Below are positions 34,701 to 43,548 of a DNA stretch of 64,000 nucleotides, piece after piece. Both the position numbers and the translations under genes were made by a program. Location of the stretch: positions 434,001-498,000 of the forward strand of contig NZ_JAFMYW010000004.1 in assembly GCF_017353175.1 (NCBI RefSeq), read 5' to 3'. The notes under the pieces were generated by a model. That model had not been told where the DNA came from. It did not search any database and saw only the letters and a list, made by a program, of their open reading frames with translations. This DNA is from Fibrella forsythiae. GTDB taxonomy: Bacteria; Bacteroidota; Bacteroidia; Cytophagales; Spirosomataceae. Position 1 is the stretch's first letter. Every line of letters starts with the position of its first letter.

Positions 34701-37129
34701 CCGTGCTCGTCTACAATGTAAATCCGCGTGTTGGCAATGGCGTGGCCAATCGTGATCCGCTCATCAGTGGGCAAAATCTGCTTTCCAGTGGCGTAAATGG
34801 TCGTTTCTGTTGGCCCGTAATAATTCCATAGTTCGCGGCACGAGGCCATCAGCGTCCGGGCCAGGTCCATGGGCAGGGCTTCGGCGCAGGAGATTACGCG
34901 CAGGTTTTTATGCCCGTGCCAGCCCACTTCCAGCAGCACCCGAAACAGCGCGGGGGTAGTCTGAACAAACGTGATCGATTCGTCGCGGAGGAGTTCGGCC
35001 ATGGCTTCCCCGTTTCGAGCCGTGGCCGGATCGATCAGGAGCAGTTCGGCACCCACTATCAGCGGCGTGTAAATCTCAACCACCGACAAATCGAAGGCGA
35101 TCGTAGCCAGGGCAATTGTCTTATCGTGTTCGGTCAGGCCCGGTTCGCGTGCTACGCTGAACAGCACGTTGGCTACACTGTGATGCCGGATCAGGGCACC
35201 TTTGGGTCGACCGGTAGTACCCGACGTATACAAAATGTAGGCAATATCCTGTCCGGTCGGTTGCTGATCGGGAGCCGCTTTCGGGTATTGATTCAGCGTT
35301 GGCCAAAGCGTTTCAACCACAATCTCACGCACATTATCAAGGCCGAACCGCCCTTCATGCGCGGCTGACGTCAACAGAGCAACGCAACCCGAATCGGTTA
35401 AAATATAGGCGATCCGGTCGGTTGGGTGCTGCGGGTCAACGGGAATATAGGCTGCTCCGGTTTTCAGGATACCAAACATACCCACCACCATCGGTAATGA
35501 CCGATCAACAGCCAGACCGACCCGATCACCGGGACGCACGCCCTGAGCCCGTAACGCATGCGCGACCTGATTTGCCTGTTCATCTAACTCACTATAAGTC
35601 AGCGATTCTTGCCTGAATCGAATGGCAATTTTATCAGGAAAGCGTTGCGCCGTTTCGCCAAGTAACGTACCCAGTGCTTTCTCGCGGGGGTAAACCAAGG
35701 CATTCGGAGCATCGGCCCGTGCAGGTGCTGTGTCGGGCACGATAGACTCTTTTCCTAACCGGCCTAGCGGCTGGTCGGGCTTGTCGACCATCGCCCGGAT
35801 CAGATCAACGAACGACTGATTGAAACCGGCAATGGTTTCGGGCTTGAACAGGTACGTATTGTACGACCATTCGAGCACCAGCGACTGCTCTGAGCCCGTA
35901 GCGTTGAGCGATAGCTCGAAATTTTCGTAGGCCCGCGGGTTGCTGATCAGTTGATGTTGCAGGCCAACGAAATCAACGCCTTCATCAAGCCCCATATCTA
36001 CGTTGAACACCACCGGAACCAGCGCTACCCGAGACGGATCGCGCGGAATAGCCAGTTTGCGCAAGAGGCTCCCAAACGTAAGTTGCTGATGCTCGTAGGC
36101 ATCCATCAACTCGTAGCGCCGCTTTTTCAGGTACGTTGTGAATGACTGAGTAGGGTCGCACTGACTGCGCAGGGGCAGCAGCGTGACGCAGTGCCCAACC
36201 AAGCCGTACTGATCAACCACCGGTTGTCCGGCTGTAGGTAGCCCCACCACCAGATCGTCCTGATGGGTAAGCTGATGAAGCCATGCTTCGAAAGCCGCCG
36301 TTAACGTACCCACGAAACTACTCCCCGACCGCACACCCAATTGTTTCAGGGCTGTCACCAGGGCGAAGTCAACTGAAAAATCGGCCCGCCGACTCGCGTA
36401 GGTACGTGGCGTAGGCCGCTGTACATCGGTGGGCAAATCGAGTCTGGGTACGTTGCTCTTAAACTGATTTAACCAATAGGCTTCGCTCTTCTGATAGGCG
36501 CTGCTTTTCGCAGCCAGTCGCTGATCTATTGCATACTGGCTAAGTTGCGGAGCAGCGGGCAGCATGGGCGATAATCCCTGCACGTAGGCCGTATACAGTT
36601 TCCCAAGGTCCTGAAGCAGAATTCCCGTCGACCAGCCATCGCAGATAATATGATGAGCCGTTAATGTAAAATGCCAGTCCGTTGCCGACAGCCTGATCAG
36701 CGTTGCCTTTACCAGCGGACCATTCAGCAGATCAAACAGGTATTGCGCATCCTGCGCTACACACTCAGCTATTGCCCGGGCTTGACCAGCTGCATCCTGA
36801 TCTGACACATCCAGTTGGACCAGTTCAACAGACAAGCCATCGAATACGCATAATTGCTGCCCATCGGCGCTGGTAGCCGTTCGCAGGGCTTCGTGGCGCA
36901 ACACCAGGTTATCCCATGCTTCGGTGAAAGCGGCGGTATCGAGCAGGCCAGTCAGCCGTAATGAGATCGATTCATTATAGGAACGACTTGCTTCGTCGCC
37001 ACCTAATTGGCAGGCCGTCCATATTTCGGCCTGTGGCTCGGTTATAGGAACTACACGCGCTAATTGCGGCCCGGCAAACGGGTCGAAATTAAGGGGGGCA
37101 GAGTGGTTCGAAGTAGTTGTTTCACGCAT
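31784..37129 (-). CDS. Nonribosomal peptide synthetase, C-A(MT)-T-TE module
   Basis: 1781 residues. Condensation domain with the active-site motif HHIICDG (159-165). Adenylation domain with A3 YTSGTTGRPKG (634-644), A5 NYYGPTETTIY, A7 YRTGDMGRY and A8 GRIDQQVKIRGYRIELGE; between A8 and A10 (PNGKIDRKALP, 1379-1389) a SAM methyltransferase domain is inserted (VLEVGSGAGQLL, 1004-1015). The carrier domain has DNFFELGGHS, with Ser1444 for phosphopantetheine. The thioesterase has GFSFGG (1571-1576) and a His in PGEHSYIF. Eye-read specificity residues are D680 L681 V684 Q723 I746 C748 Y770 I778 Y779 K1382, which match no code I know. The leading C and terminal TE make it the final module, most simply receiving its donor from the hybrid synthase at 44358. 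Confidence 0.95.
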   Translation of the reverse strand: MRETTTSNHSAPLNFDPFAGPQLARVVPITEPQAEIWTACQLGGDEASRSYNESISLRLTGLLDTAAFTEAWDNLVLRHEALRTATSADGQQLCVFDGLSVELVQLDVSDQDAAGQARAIAECVAQDAQYLFDLLNGPLVKATLIRLSATDWHFTLTAHHIICDGWSTGILLQDLGKLYTAYVQGLSPMLPAAPQLSQYAIDQRLAAKSSAYQKSEAYWLNQFKSNVPRLDLPTDVQRPTPRTYASRRADFSVDFALVTALKQLGVRSGSSFVGTLTAAFEAWLHQLTHQDDLVVGLPTAGQPVVDQYGLVGHCVTLLPLRSQCDPTQSFTTYLKKRRYELMDAYEHQQLTFGSLLRKLAIPRDPSRVALVPVVFNVDMGLDEGVDFVGLQHQLISNPRAYENFELSLNATGSEQSLVLEWSYNTYLFKPETIAGFNQSFVDLIRAMVDKPDQPLGRLGKESIVPDTAPARADAPNALVYPREKALGTLLGETAQRFPDKIAIRFRQESLTYSELDEQANQVAHALRAQGVRPGDRVGLAVDRSLPMVVGMFGILKTGAAYIPVDPQHPTDRIAYILTDSGCVALLTSAAHEGRFGLDNVREIVVETLWPTLNQYPKAAPDQQPTGQDIAYILYTSGTTGRPKGALIRHHSVANVLFSVAREPGLTEHDKTIALATIAFDLSVVEIYTPLIVGAELLLIDPATARNGEAMAELLRDESITFVQTTPALFRVLLEVGWHGHKNLRVISCAEALPMDLARTLMASCRELWNYYGPTETTIYATGKQILPTDERITIGHAIANTRIYIVDEHGKLAEPGQPGEICIAGEGVSGVYLNQPELTAEKFIDNPFSNVREKLYRTGDMGRYLNGGTPETADIVYMGRIDQQVKIRGYRIELGEVEHALTAIDQVKEVVVMAREDRPGDQRLVAYVVPDLSQFEQGGAGWQQRWDTIYDAGMRNKDGEQTDVDDLDVVIAEQLSNQTNIREQADEWLGQSVRRLKALGAKRVLEVGSGAGQLLFELAPDADLYIATDYAQTAIDNLNHRLAAQPDKWTQVRAQAAMADDYSMVDPASLDLVLIHSVAQYFPDLRYFLTVIEGAVKATATGGCIFIGDMQIRQLQAQHHTFDQLQRTADEQRVADFRRTVDRRIRMDDELMADPAFFYLLPALFPSIKAVDVQLREGHAINETTKYHFDVWLYIGEAPAVATVTDSMSWLSVGSLATLEQHLQQQPAQILRLTNVPNARTAPDFALLNGLQQASGDDLVSGLKSQLTNVPGGVDPDAFWSLAARLGFKAYVRWASNGHDNQVEAVFIPISHGQLLPPMPDGIALTNAAPRDFVNEPYAPLPTITKEQLRQWRQQAAQTLPDYMVPTDFVVVPRFPITPNGKIDRKALPAPSADRTSVSEQTADRSNKPTTPEEVLLSALWSEVLGVEDIGIDDNFFELGGHSMIAVQVMTRLEKQTGRRLPLASLFEYPTIRQLATLLHEDTKPVSWKSLVPIKPTGTRQPLYIVHGAGLNVLLFNAVAQNLHADQPVYGLQARGLNGIDEPFYSIEEMAAHYVETIVKHNPAGPYSLSGFSFGGIVAYEMARQMKEKGLDVGLVALFDAYAYDAGRSNPWWQRKAQGFNLFVNKVVHTLSLLKKLRGQGVSYKMESIDRRLIKHYWWLKPSKRIDHVLLRRIIRAYWEMKFGQEQQQEAIFDTTFKIEAINDVALEQFQLIPADLEVHLFRATIQTFYMDDYDFYGWRDFAMKGVHVYDVPGEHSYIFAPPNDKEFARKLQAVLDARKP

Positions 37130-37280
37130 CCGTACTCAGTTCAGGTAGACCAGTTGGTTTGTGCCGGGCTGATTCGGGATTTGGCAAAAACCGGTCGCCT
37201 CACCGTTGTGAAGCGGCCCGGCAGTTTTAGTAAGAAACACAAGCAACGTAAATATAGATTAAAAATCCATTAACCCTAAG

Positions 37281-39470
37281 TTACCGATCAGAGCGTTGTG
37301 GATGTAGAGCACGTTTAGGAGCGGGGGCTGAGTCGCCAACTTCGGCCCGACTTGTGTTTTCCAGATAATCACCACCAACCCGATTCAACACGGTTAATAT
37401 GGGCTGTTGTGTTACTCGTTCAAACAAACCCAGCAATTGTTTTTCTGTTCGGCCCCAGGCAGCGTTGGCATCAATAACCAGCAAAGACAGGGCACTTTGC
37501 TTCATCATATACACCGGAATCTGGTGGTTGATCAGGGGCGGCAATTCAAGCAGTATCCGATCATATTGAGTGACGTCGAAATCGGCGTCGTGGTCGAGCA
37601 GGTATTCCAGACTCGTAACGTTCATAAAATCAGGGCGGGCCGTGTAGGGCAGGTACGTTACCCCCAGCTTGTCTTCGCGGCGCTCAGTACCGGTTTTACG
37701 CGGGTAACAGCAGGCAATTCGCAGATCAGCTTCGGCATATAACCGGATCAGCCCGTTGGAAACCCATGTTTTCCCCTGTTCGGGCCGGACGCTGAACAAC
37801 GTGATAATGGGGGGGAACGGTTTGTTTGTAACCTGAGCAATCTCAATATTGATCGAATTCAGCAATTGCTCGAACATACTGCGCGAAGCCCGGGTCACCT
37901 TCGAATAAGCCATCGGATTTTTCACCGTTGGGAACATGGCCGTAACCGGGCGGCCAATCAGTTCTTCGGCCTGTTCCGGTGATTTAATGCGCTTATCAAG
38001 CCAGAACCGGAGAGCAGTCAGTAGAAGGGCAATGAATATGCCAACGCCAATGCTGACGATAACCAGCTGTTTCCGTTTCGAGGCCAGCGGTGCCAGCGGG
38101 AAATTTGGCGCATCCAGTATGTCCAGTTTGCCGCCAACCGAAACGTCTTTCTCACGCGTCCGCGACTGATCGACCTGATCCAGCAGATCGGTATATTCTT
38201 TCTCGGCCAGGGCCAGGTTCCGGTTCAACTGGCGAATCTGCGACCCCAGCGGGCTGTATTCGTTGGTCTTGGCCTCATATTCCTGAATGCGTTTCTCGTA
38301 TACTTCCAACTTGGCCGATGATTCTTCGTACTCCAGCGATTTGGCCAGCCGGTCGGCGGCGATTGTTTGCTGGGGCAGCGCGTCAGAGTTGTCGCTAATG
38401 GCATCGTATTTCTGCGCACTGGCTTTTAAGTCTTCCGAGGCCTGGTTAACGGCCGCCTGTAATCTGACAATGGCGCTTTTGGGCTGGTTATACGCCCGGG
38501 CATTAGCCAATTGGTTTTCGGCCTCGCTCAGTTTGCGCTGTTTGGCATTCAGATCGGCGCTGGCCAACTGCACGCCACTCTGCTGTCCAGTGCGTTTGTT
38601 CAGGGCGTCTAATGCCGCTTTGGCACCATTACGGCGCATTTTCTCCTGATTGTATTCGCTGATCAGCGCCTCACGAGACGCGGCTACATTGCGGGCCTCT
38701 TCATCATAATCGAGCACCCGATGATTGGTACCAAAGGCGCGCAGGGCAGCATCAGCGGCGTCGAGCCGGTCTTTAGCCTGCTTCAGTTTTTCTTCGTAAA
38801 AACCAACTACCGACTTTGTTTCCGACGTCTTGAAATACGTATTGCGCTTGTTCAGGGCTTCAATCGCGTATGTCAAGGTGCGCTGGGCAACAGCCGGGTC
38901 ATTGGCTTCATACTCCATCATCAGCACATCGTTGGTGTTTTTTCGGGGCGATGCTTTCAGCTTTTCCGTTATGTGCGAAATCGAATAATACGTATCGGAG
39001 TTCAGCAGCAAGCTTTTGATGGGATTGGCAGTAGGTAACTTAGCCAGACTATCCAGCGCCATACGCAAATCGGCATTACTCGCCAGGATGGGCAGTTCAG
39101 CCCTGACGTTCTCCGGAATTTCCTGCTGAAGCTTTTGAAAACCTTCGGCCCCAAGCACCAGACTATCGGGCTGTTCCAGCTGAAGATGGTCGGCCAGCAG
39201 CCCCACACTCACCTGAAGCATGGTTTCTTTTGAGCCGAGGGTTGAGAGCAGGTTATCAAACGCGCTCGTTGAGCGATCCATCGACGACGCCAGTTTATCG
39301 GTCAGTAGTGTATAACCCGATGCCAGACCCGTGTACAGCGTAGCTTCCGATTTATAGGTCTTTACCTCATTACGAGTCAGGTAAAAAGCCGTAGCTGCCG
39401 TAACAAGCGGAATCAGCACAAACCAGATGGCATGCTGTTTCAGGAGGCGCAGAAAAACGTCGAGCTTCAT
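37281..39470 (-). CDS. Wzc/GumC-like polysaccharide co-polymerase with degenerate kinase domain
   Basis: 729 residues. TM1 (about 13-31), a long periplasmic coiled-coil region (residues about 215-440, KLKQAKDRLDAADAALRAF and similar), a Pro-rich DAPNFPLAPLASKRK ahead of TM2 (about 468-490), then a cytoplasmic BY-kinase-like domain. The Walker A loop is altered (FSVRPEQGKTW at 559-569 instead of a GxGKS/T loop), the Walker B-like ILLELPP has Glu for the usual Asp, and there is no C-terminal tyrosine cluster, so kinase activity is doubtful. In the family it controls chain length and export of capsule or exopolysaccharide. It is 10 bases from the TolC-like gene on the same strand. Confidence 0.87.
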   Translation of the reverse strand: MKLDVFLRLLKQHAIWFVLIPLVTAATAFYLTRNEVKTYKSEATLYTGLASGYTLLTDKLASSMDRSTSAFDNLLSTLGSKETMLQVSVGLLADHLQLEQPDSLVLGAEGFQKLQQEIPENVRAELPILASNADLRMALDSLAKLPTANPIKSLLLNSDTYYSISHITEKLKASPRKNTNDVLMMEYEANDPAVAQRTLTYAIEALNKRNTYFKTSETKSVVGFYEEKLKQAKDRLDAADAALRAFGTNHRVLDYDEEARNVAASREALISEYNQEKMRRNGAKAALDALNKRTGQQSGVQLASADLNAKQRKLSEAENQLANARAYNQPKSAIVRLQAAVNQASEDLKASAQKYDAISDNSDALPQQTIAADRLAKSLEYEESSAKLEVYEKRIQEYEAKTNEYSPLGSQIRQLNRNLALAEKEYTDLLDQVDQSRTREKDVSVGGKLDILDAPNFPLAPLASKRKQLVIVSIGVGIFIALLLTALRFWLDKRIKSPEQAEELIGRPVTAMFPTVKNPMAYSKVTRASRSMFEQLLNSINIEIAQVTNKPFPPIITLFSVRPEQGKTWVSNGLIRLYAEADLRIACCYPRKTGTERREDKLGVTYLPYTARPDFMNVTSLEYLLDHDADFDVTQYDRILLELPPLINHQIPVYMMKQSALSLLVIDANAAWGRTEKQLLGLFERVTQQPILTVLNRVGGDYLENTSRAEVGDSAPAPKRALHPQRSDR

Positions 39471-39479
39471 ACGGAATCG

Positions 39480-40316
39480 TTATATGCGTTTCAGCCGCTG
39501 AATGGGTACGCCCATCAGGGCTTCAAAAAAGTGGACATTTTTAAGAAAATCACCTTTCACCTGCTCTGATATGGCCCGGGTTTGCACATACTGCGTTGTG
39601 ATGCTGGCCATAGCTCCGGCCGTAATACGCCCTTTCTGCAAGTCCAGTTCAGCCAGTCGGTAAGCCGTCAGTGATGCCTGCTCATCAATCAGCCTGATCT
39701 TTAACATCTGCTGGGCAGTAATCATATCCTGATAAATGGTAATTAACTGCTGCTTAATCTGCAATTCAAGTACGTCGACCTGCAATTCGGCAGCACGCTG
39801 GGTAGCCTGTGCCTGCCGAATTTGGTGTTTCCGGCCAAACAAGTCGTATAACGAAATGCGGGCATCGATACCAACCCGGTAGCCATTGGCAATTTGCCCC
39901 AGCGGATTAGTCTGATCGGGTATGCCGGTGGTTACCAACGATTGATTTCCCCACGAATAATTACCGAACCCGTTCAGGTTCTGCATGATCTGCGATTTCG
40001 ATACACTGGTACCAGCTTCGGCCACATTAACTAATGAACGCTGGTATTTGACGAGTGGCGAGTAGGCCATCGCCACTTTCAGCAACTGATCGAATGGTAG
40101 AAGTTGTGTAGCGATGTCCTGATTCACATCCAGATACAGTGTGTCGCCCGGAAGCCCGGCCGACCGGCCAAACGCGACCATTCCCCGGGCACCGGTATTT
40201 TGAGCAGTAGCCGACAGCGTGAAAAACAAGCTTATAACTAAACTGAGTAAACGTAATGAACGGGAAAGAACCACGAATCTAATGAACCGATTGAACTGTG
40301 AAACACGCGAACACAT
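39480..40316 (-). CDS. TolC-like outer-membrane protein (short)
   Basis: 278 residues with a signal peptide (SLRLLSLVISLFFTLSATAQ). The mature part has the helical TolC pattern (LLPFDQLLKVAMAYSPLVKYQ, IRQAQATQRAAELQVDVLEL, LAELDLQKGRITAGAMASI), but only about one of the two repeats of classical TolC (about 450 residues). It may trimerise or multimerise as a channel for the adjacent Wzc-like protein, replacing a Wza-type export protein. It could equally serve the nearby assembly line; nothing in the sequence decides this. Confidence 0.75.
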   Translation of the reverse strand: MCSRVSQFNRFIRFVVLSRSLRLLSLVISLFFTLSATAQNTGARGMVAFGRSAGLPGDTLYLDVNQDIATQLLPFDQLLKVAMAYSPLVKYQRSLVNVAEAGTSVSKSQIMQNLNGFGNYSWGNQSLVTTGIPDQTNPLGQIANGYRVGIDARISLYDLFGRKHQIRQAQATQRAAELQVDVLELQIKQQLITIYQDMITAQQMLKIRLIDEQASLTAYRLAELDLQKGRITAGAMASITTQYVQTRAISEQVKGDFLKNVHFFEALMGVPIQRLKRI

Positions 40317-40477
40317 GACTAAAGTTACACAACCTTCAGTGCAGTTGCGTCACTCAGCCTTGTTTCCTTTTGACTGGATTTGACAAGTTATGTCACGTGA
40401 TACCCTGGGAGGCTCGTTGTCGGGGCGTCCTCACGTCGGACGTACCCGCATAGGGCGTTGCCAATTGACTATACTAG

Positions 40478-41746
40478 TTAGCCGATATGTTGTGTAGATG
40501 TAGGTGATAATGAATCAGCTGGTTGCGTGACCCGGGCGGCTTTTTCCCAGATTCCTGAGATACCACCCTGCCAATAGCGTACCAAACCTAACAACACACA
40601 TGTATTCATAAAAACAAAATAAAACGGAACAAAAGCCGGTTTCCAGCGCGTCTGTTTATCTTCATTTCGGTAGCCCACATAAGCTAACCCGTAAAAAAAC
40701 ACTTGCCCAACCAGTAACAGGCTCCAGAAAGCCAGCATCAGCGAAGAAGCGTCTGATAAAAGTAGTTGCATTACAATCAGCCCATTCACGAAAACGAGCA
40801 GCGGCAGGCAAAATGGTGTAACAGCCCAGCGTAATACCCGGTGCGACACGTACTGGAAGCTAAGCCAGCCATAGCGAACGATATTCAGCAGTGCGGCCAG
40901 CCGTTTTATTGATTGAAAGCCCCCCGTAGCAATGCGCACTTTTCGCTTTTGTTCTTCCCGAATAGACGGAGAAGGTCGCTCCAGGGCATATGCCTCCGGT
41001 TCATATTCAACGCGGAATCCACGAGCGGCGATGCGGAGGGAAATCATAAAATCGTCGAGAAGCGTATCGGCCTCAACAGGTTCATACAGGGCTGTTCGAA
41101 TGGCAAATAGCTCACCTGCTGCCCCAACAATCGTATGCAGTTCAGCGTCCAGCCGTTTTAAAAACGATTCATATTTCCAATAAAGCCCTTCACCACTGCC
41201 GGTTGCAGCCTCGGCCAATTCCATCTGAATTCGTTTCTCGCCGGTAACGGCCCCCACGTTTGGCCCGTCGAACTTCCTGACCAGGCGGCTTACCGCCTCC
41301 AGGTTCAGGGTTGTGTTGGCATCAGTGAAGATCACAAGCGGAGTACGTACCTGCTGCATGGCGTTGTTCATGGCCTCAATCTTGCCTAGACGTCGTGTAC
41401 CCGACAACATGGTTAGATTAGGTACGTTCGCTTTCTGTGCCTCCAGCCACTCGGCCGAACCGTCGGTGGAGCCCTCAATAACAAAGAGAAGGTGCAGGCG
41501 ATCAGCAGGGTAGTTTTGGGCTAAACAGTTCTGCAGTTTCGCGGGCAGACAGTCGATCTCGTTATAGGCTGGCACTACTATTGTGACCTCGGCAGCTTCT
41601 CCGGCAGGCGGCATTGTTCGCTGTCCAATGTTCAGAATCCGTCGCAGTTTCACCAGGGTATAGAGCACCAGCCCATAGCCAAGGTAGGTGTAGACAACGA
41701 GTGCCATCAGCACCCAGAACAATATGATTATAACGGAGAGCAGCAT
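40478..41746 (-). CDS. GT2 family glycosyltransferase, membrane-bound
   Basis: 422 residues. One N-terminal helix (LLSVIIILFWVLMALVVYTY) precedes the GT-A domain: TIVVPAYNEIDCLPAKLQ, the nucleotide-sugar site EGSTDGSAEW (Glu where Asp is usual), FTDANTTLN, DDFMISLRIAARGF and the late REEQKRKVRIATGG. Three or four C-terminal helices follow (WAVTPFCLPLLVFVNGLIV onwards). This resembles processive membrane transferases of the cellulose/hyaluronan synthase type or EPS glycosyltransferases. It starts 1 base from the stop of the sugar transferase gene, so the two are an operon. Confidence 0.9.
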   Translation of the reverse strand: MLLSVIIILFWVLMALVVYTYLGYGLVLYTLVKLRRILNIGQRTMPPAGEAAEVTIVVPAYNEIDCLPAKLQNCLAQNYPADRLHLLFVIEGSTDGSAEWLEAQKANVPNLTMLSGTRRLGKIEAMNNAMQQVRTPLVIFTDANTTLNLEAVSRLVRKFDGPNVGAVTGEKRIQMELAEAATGSGEGLYWKYESFLKRLDAELHTIVGAAGELFAIRTALYEPVEADTLLDDFMISLRIAARGFRVEYEPEAYALERPSPSIREEQKRKVRIATGGFQSIKRLAALLNIVRYGWLSFQYVSHRVLRWAVTPFCLPLLVFVNGLIVMQLLLSDASSLMLAFWSLLLVGQVFFYGLAYVGYRNEDKQTRWKPAFVPFYFVFMNTCVLLGLVRYWQGGISGIWEKAARVTQPADSLSPTSTQHIG

Positions 41747-41747
41747 A

Positions 41748-42947
41748 TTATACGTTTTCCTGTTGCCACAGGCTGAAGAACGTTTTGTAGATAATCTTCA
41801 TGTCTTTCATAAACGAGAAGGTTTCTACGTATTCTATGTCCAGATTGATTCGCTCCTGCTCGTCCATTCGACTTTCGCCCCGGGCGCGCTTCTGCACCTG
41901 CCATAGGCCGGTTAAGCCTGATGGGCCGGCAAAGCGTTTTACGGCCTGATCAGTGGTGAGTTTTTCGGCCTCATATACGGGCAGCGGCCGATTGCCAACA
42001 ATAGACATATCACCGACGAGAATATTGATCAGCTGCGGCAGTTCATCTATACTACTGTTACGCAGAAAATTACCAAGGCGGGTGATGCGGGGATCATTAC
42101 GGAATTTCACAAACGCGGCTCCTTTCTCGCCCCGCCGCAGGTAATCGCGCTCGCACACGAACCGGTCCTGATCAAATAACTTGCGCTGGCACGATGAGGC
42201 AATCAGAGCACATTGTTCGCATAAACCCTGACTAGGTGCCAGATCACCTATGTTGTCAGACTCCTGACTATACATATTATTTTCAGAAGCCATCTGTTTG
42301 AGCAGCTGATCTGCTTCAACGCGCATCGTGCGAAACTTGATCATACCAAACACCCGATAATTGGCTCCTACCCGCTTGGATCTGTAAAAGACGGGGCCTT
42401 TCGAATCGAGTTTTATCAACATTGCGACCAGCAACATCAACGGACTGAACACAATCAGCGCCTGAAGGGAAGCAGCAATATCAATGGCTCGTTTCCATGT
42501 TGGCAGGGTAAACCGGAAGTTGCTATTCTGAATCTGATCATCGGGCTGGGCGGATACCCGCCGCATCAGAGTCAGGAAAAACTGAATACGCTTTTCAAGT
42601 TGAGCGGTATCGGCAAGAGTTAATAGATCAGTAACACCAGCACGCAGTGCCAGTTGCCTGGCTTCATTTGTTGATTTACTGCATAGCAACAGGATGGGGA
42701 CACTCTGATTAAGGGTGGTAGCCCGTAGGGCTGCCAGTGATTCAACGCTGCTTTGATTCTCGTTCACGATAATGAGCGCTGCCGACTGCCGATCACGCAT
42801 CCAGGCGATTGCGTCATCTATTCGCTGATACCAGCGAATAAGGTATGACGAATCGATTAAAGCAGATATCTGGCTAAATACGGCTTCTTCTTTTTCAACC
42901 AACACCAGACATGTTGCCGTTTGCCGGTTTATTTCCGCACGTATCAT
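41748..42947 (-). CDS. Polyprenyl-phosphate sugar transferase with receiver-like N-domain
   Basis: 399 residues. The C-terminal half is a bacterial sugar transferase (WbaP/WcaJ type): membrane re-entrant helix (about 151-181), GPVFYRSKRVGANYRVF, MIKFRTM, DELPQLINILVGDMSIVGNRP and GLTGLWQVQKR. It starts glycan synthesis by moving a hexose-phosphate onto undecaprenyl phosphate. Residues 1-130 look like a response-regulator receiver fold without the phosphorylatable Asp (LIIVNENQSS), replacing the usual membrane domain. An insertion carries four cysteines (243, 246, 253, 265; CEQC ... C ... C) that could bind metal. First gene of the EPS-like operon. Confidence 0.9.
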   Translation of the reverse strand: MIRAEINRQTATCLVLVEKEEAVFSQISALIDSSYLIRWYQRIDDAIAWMRDRQSAALIIVNENQSSVESLAALRATTLNQSVPILLLCSKSTNEARQLALRAGVTDLLTLADTAQLEKRIQFFLTLMRRVSAQPDDQIQNSNFRFTLPTWKRAIDIAASLQALIVFSPLMLLVAMLIKLDSKGPVFYRSKRVGANYRVFGMIKFRTMRVEADQLLKQMASENNMYSQESDNIGDLAPSQGLCEQCALIASSCQRKLFDQDRFVCERDYLRRGEKGAAFVKFRNDPRITRLGNFLRNSSIDELPQLINILVGDMSIVGNRPLPVYEAEKLTTDQAVKRFAGPSGLTGLWQVQKRARGESRMDEQERINLDIEYVETFSFMKDMKIIYKTFFSLWQQENV

Positions 42948-43056
42948 AATCGAGTAAATATATCAGTGACGTTGAATGTACTTTTCGTAAAGAGAAAGGC
43001 AGAATGCGAATAGTTTTGGCACACATTTTGCTAGACCCGAAAACTCCGGTTATCTA

Positions 43057-43527
43057 CTACAGGTTCAGCGAGTTAGGCGACCAGAAACGCTTTAGCAACG
43101 ATGAGTGCATTGGTATTACCGGCGTTTCATTTGTCTCTGCTACTACTGCATAGCGATTATGTAATGTTCGCAGTGTCACGCTCACTTCGAGTGGATTAAA
43201 AGGCTTGGCAATGTGCGCATCGGCACCAGCTTCAAGGCAGGCAATGCGGGTATCACTGTCAGCCGCATCTGACAGAACGAGCACTGGAGTTCTTTCAGAT
43301 AACTTACTCATTCTCACCAATTTAATCAGCTCTAGTCCGTCAAAAAACTGCAAATCCAATTCCGTAACAATACAGTCAAATTGCCGACCCTGCACCAATA
43401 AACGGACCGCATCGCGGCTGTTTGTGGCAACAGTAATCGCATAATCTGTACGTAACGTTTGTGTCAGCACGGTAGCAATGTGGGGGTTCTCTTCAATTAA
43501 TAAAAGTTGGCGATTCGTTTTTTTCAT
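43057..43527 (-). CDS. Stand-alone pseudo-receiver (CheY-like)
   Basis: 156 residues from MKKTNRQLLLIEENPHI; a Met 7 residues upstream (43548) is possible. The receiver fold is complete: the acidic pocket is EE in LLLIEENP, the conserved Lys sits in HIAKPFNPLEV, and Ser in VLVLSDAADS occupies the Thr/Ser position. At the phosphorylation site, IVTELDLQFFDG aligns Glu with the normal Asp, so ordinary phosphorylation is unlikely and the Glu may mimic the active form. There is no output domain. It lies 109 bases upstream of the sugar transferase gene and is the gene nearest the intergenic control region. Confidence 0.8.
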   Translation of the reverse strand: MKKTNRQLLLIEENPHIATVLTQTLRTDYAITVATNSRDAVRLLVQGRQFDCIVTELDLQFFDGLELIKLVRMSKLSERTPVLVLSDAADSDTRIACLEAGADAHIAKPFNPLEVSVTLRTLHNRYAVVAETNETPVIPMHSSLLKRFWSPNSLNL

Positions 43528-43548
43528 GATTATTTTCAGGGTAGTCAC

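Noticed and set aside
41748-42947. A two-component regulator (based on the N-terminal receiver-like part)
   Set aside because: The phospho-acceptor Asp is missing and the C-terminal domain is a sugar transferase.
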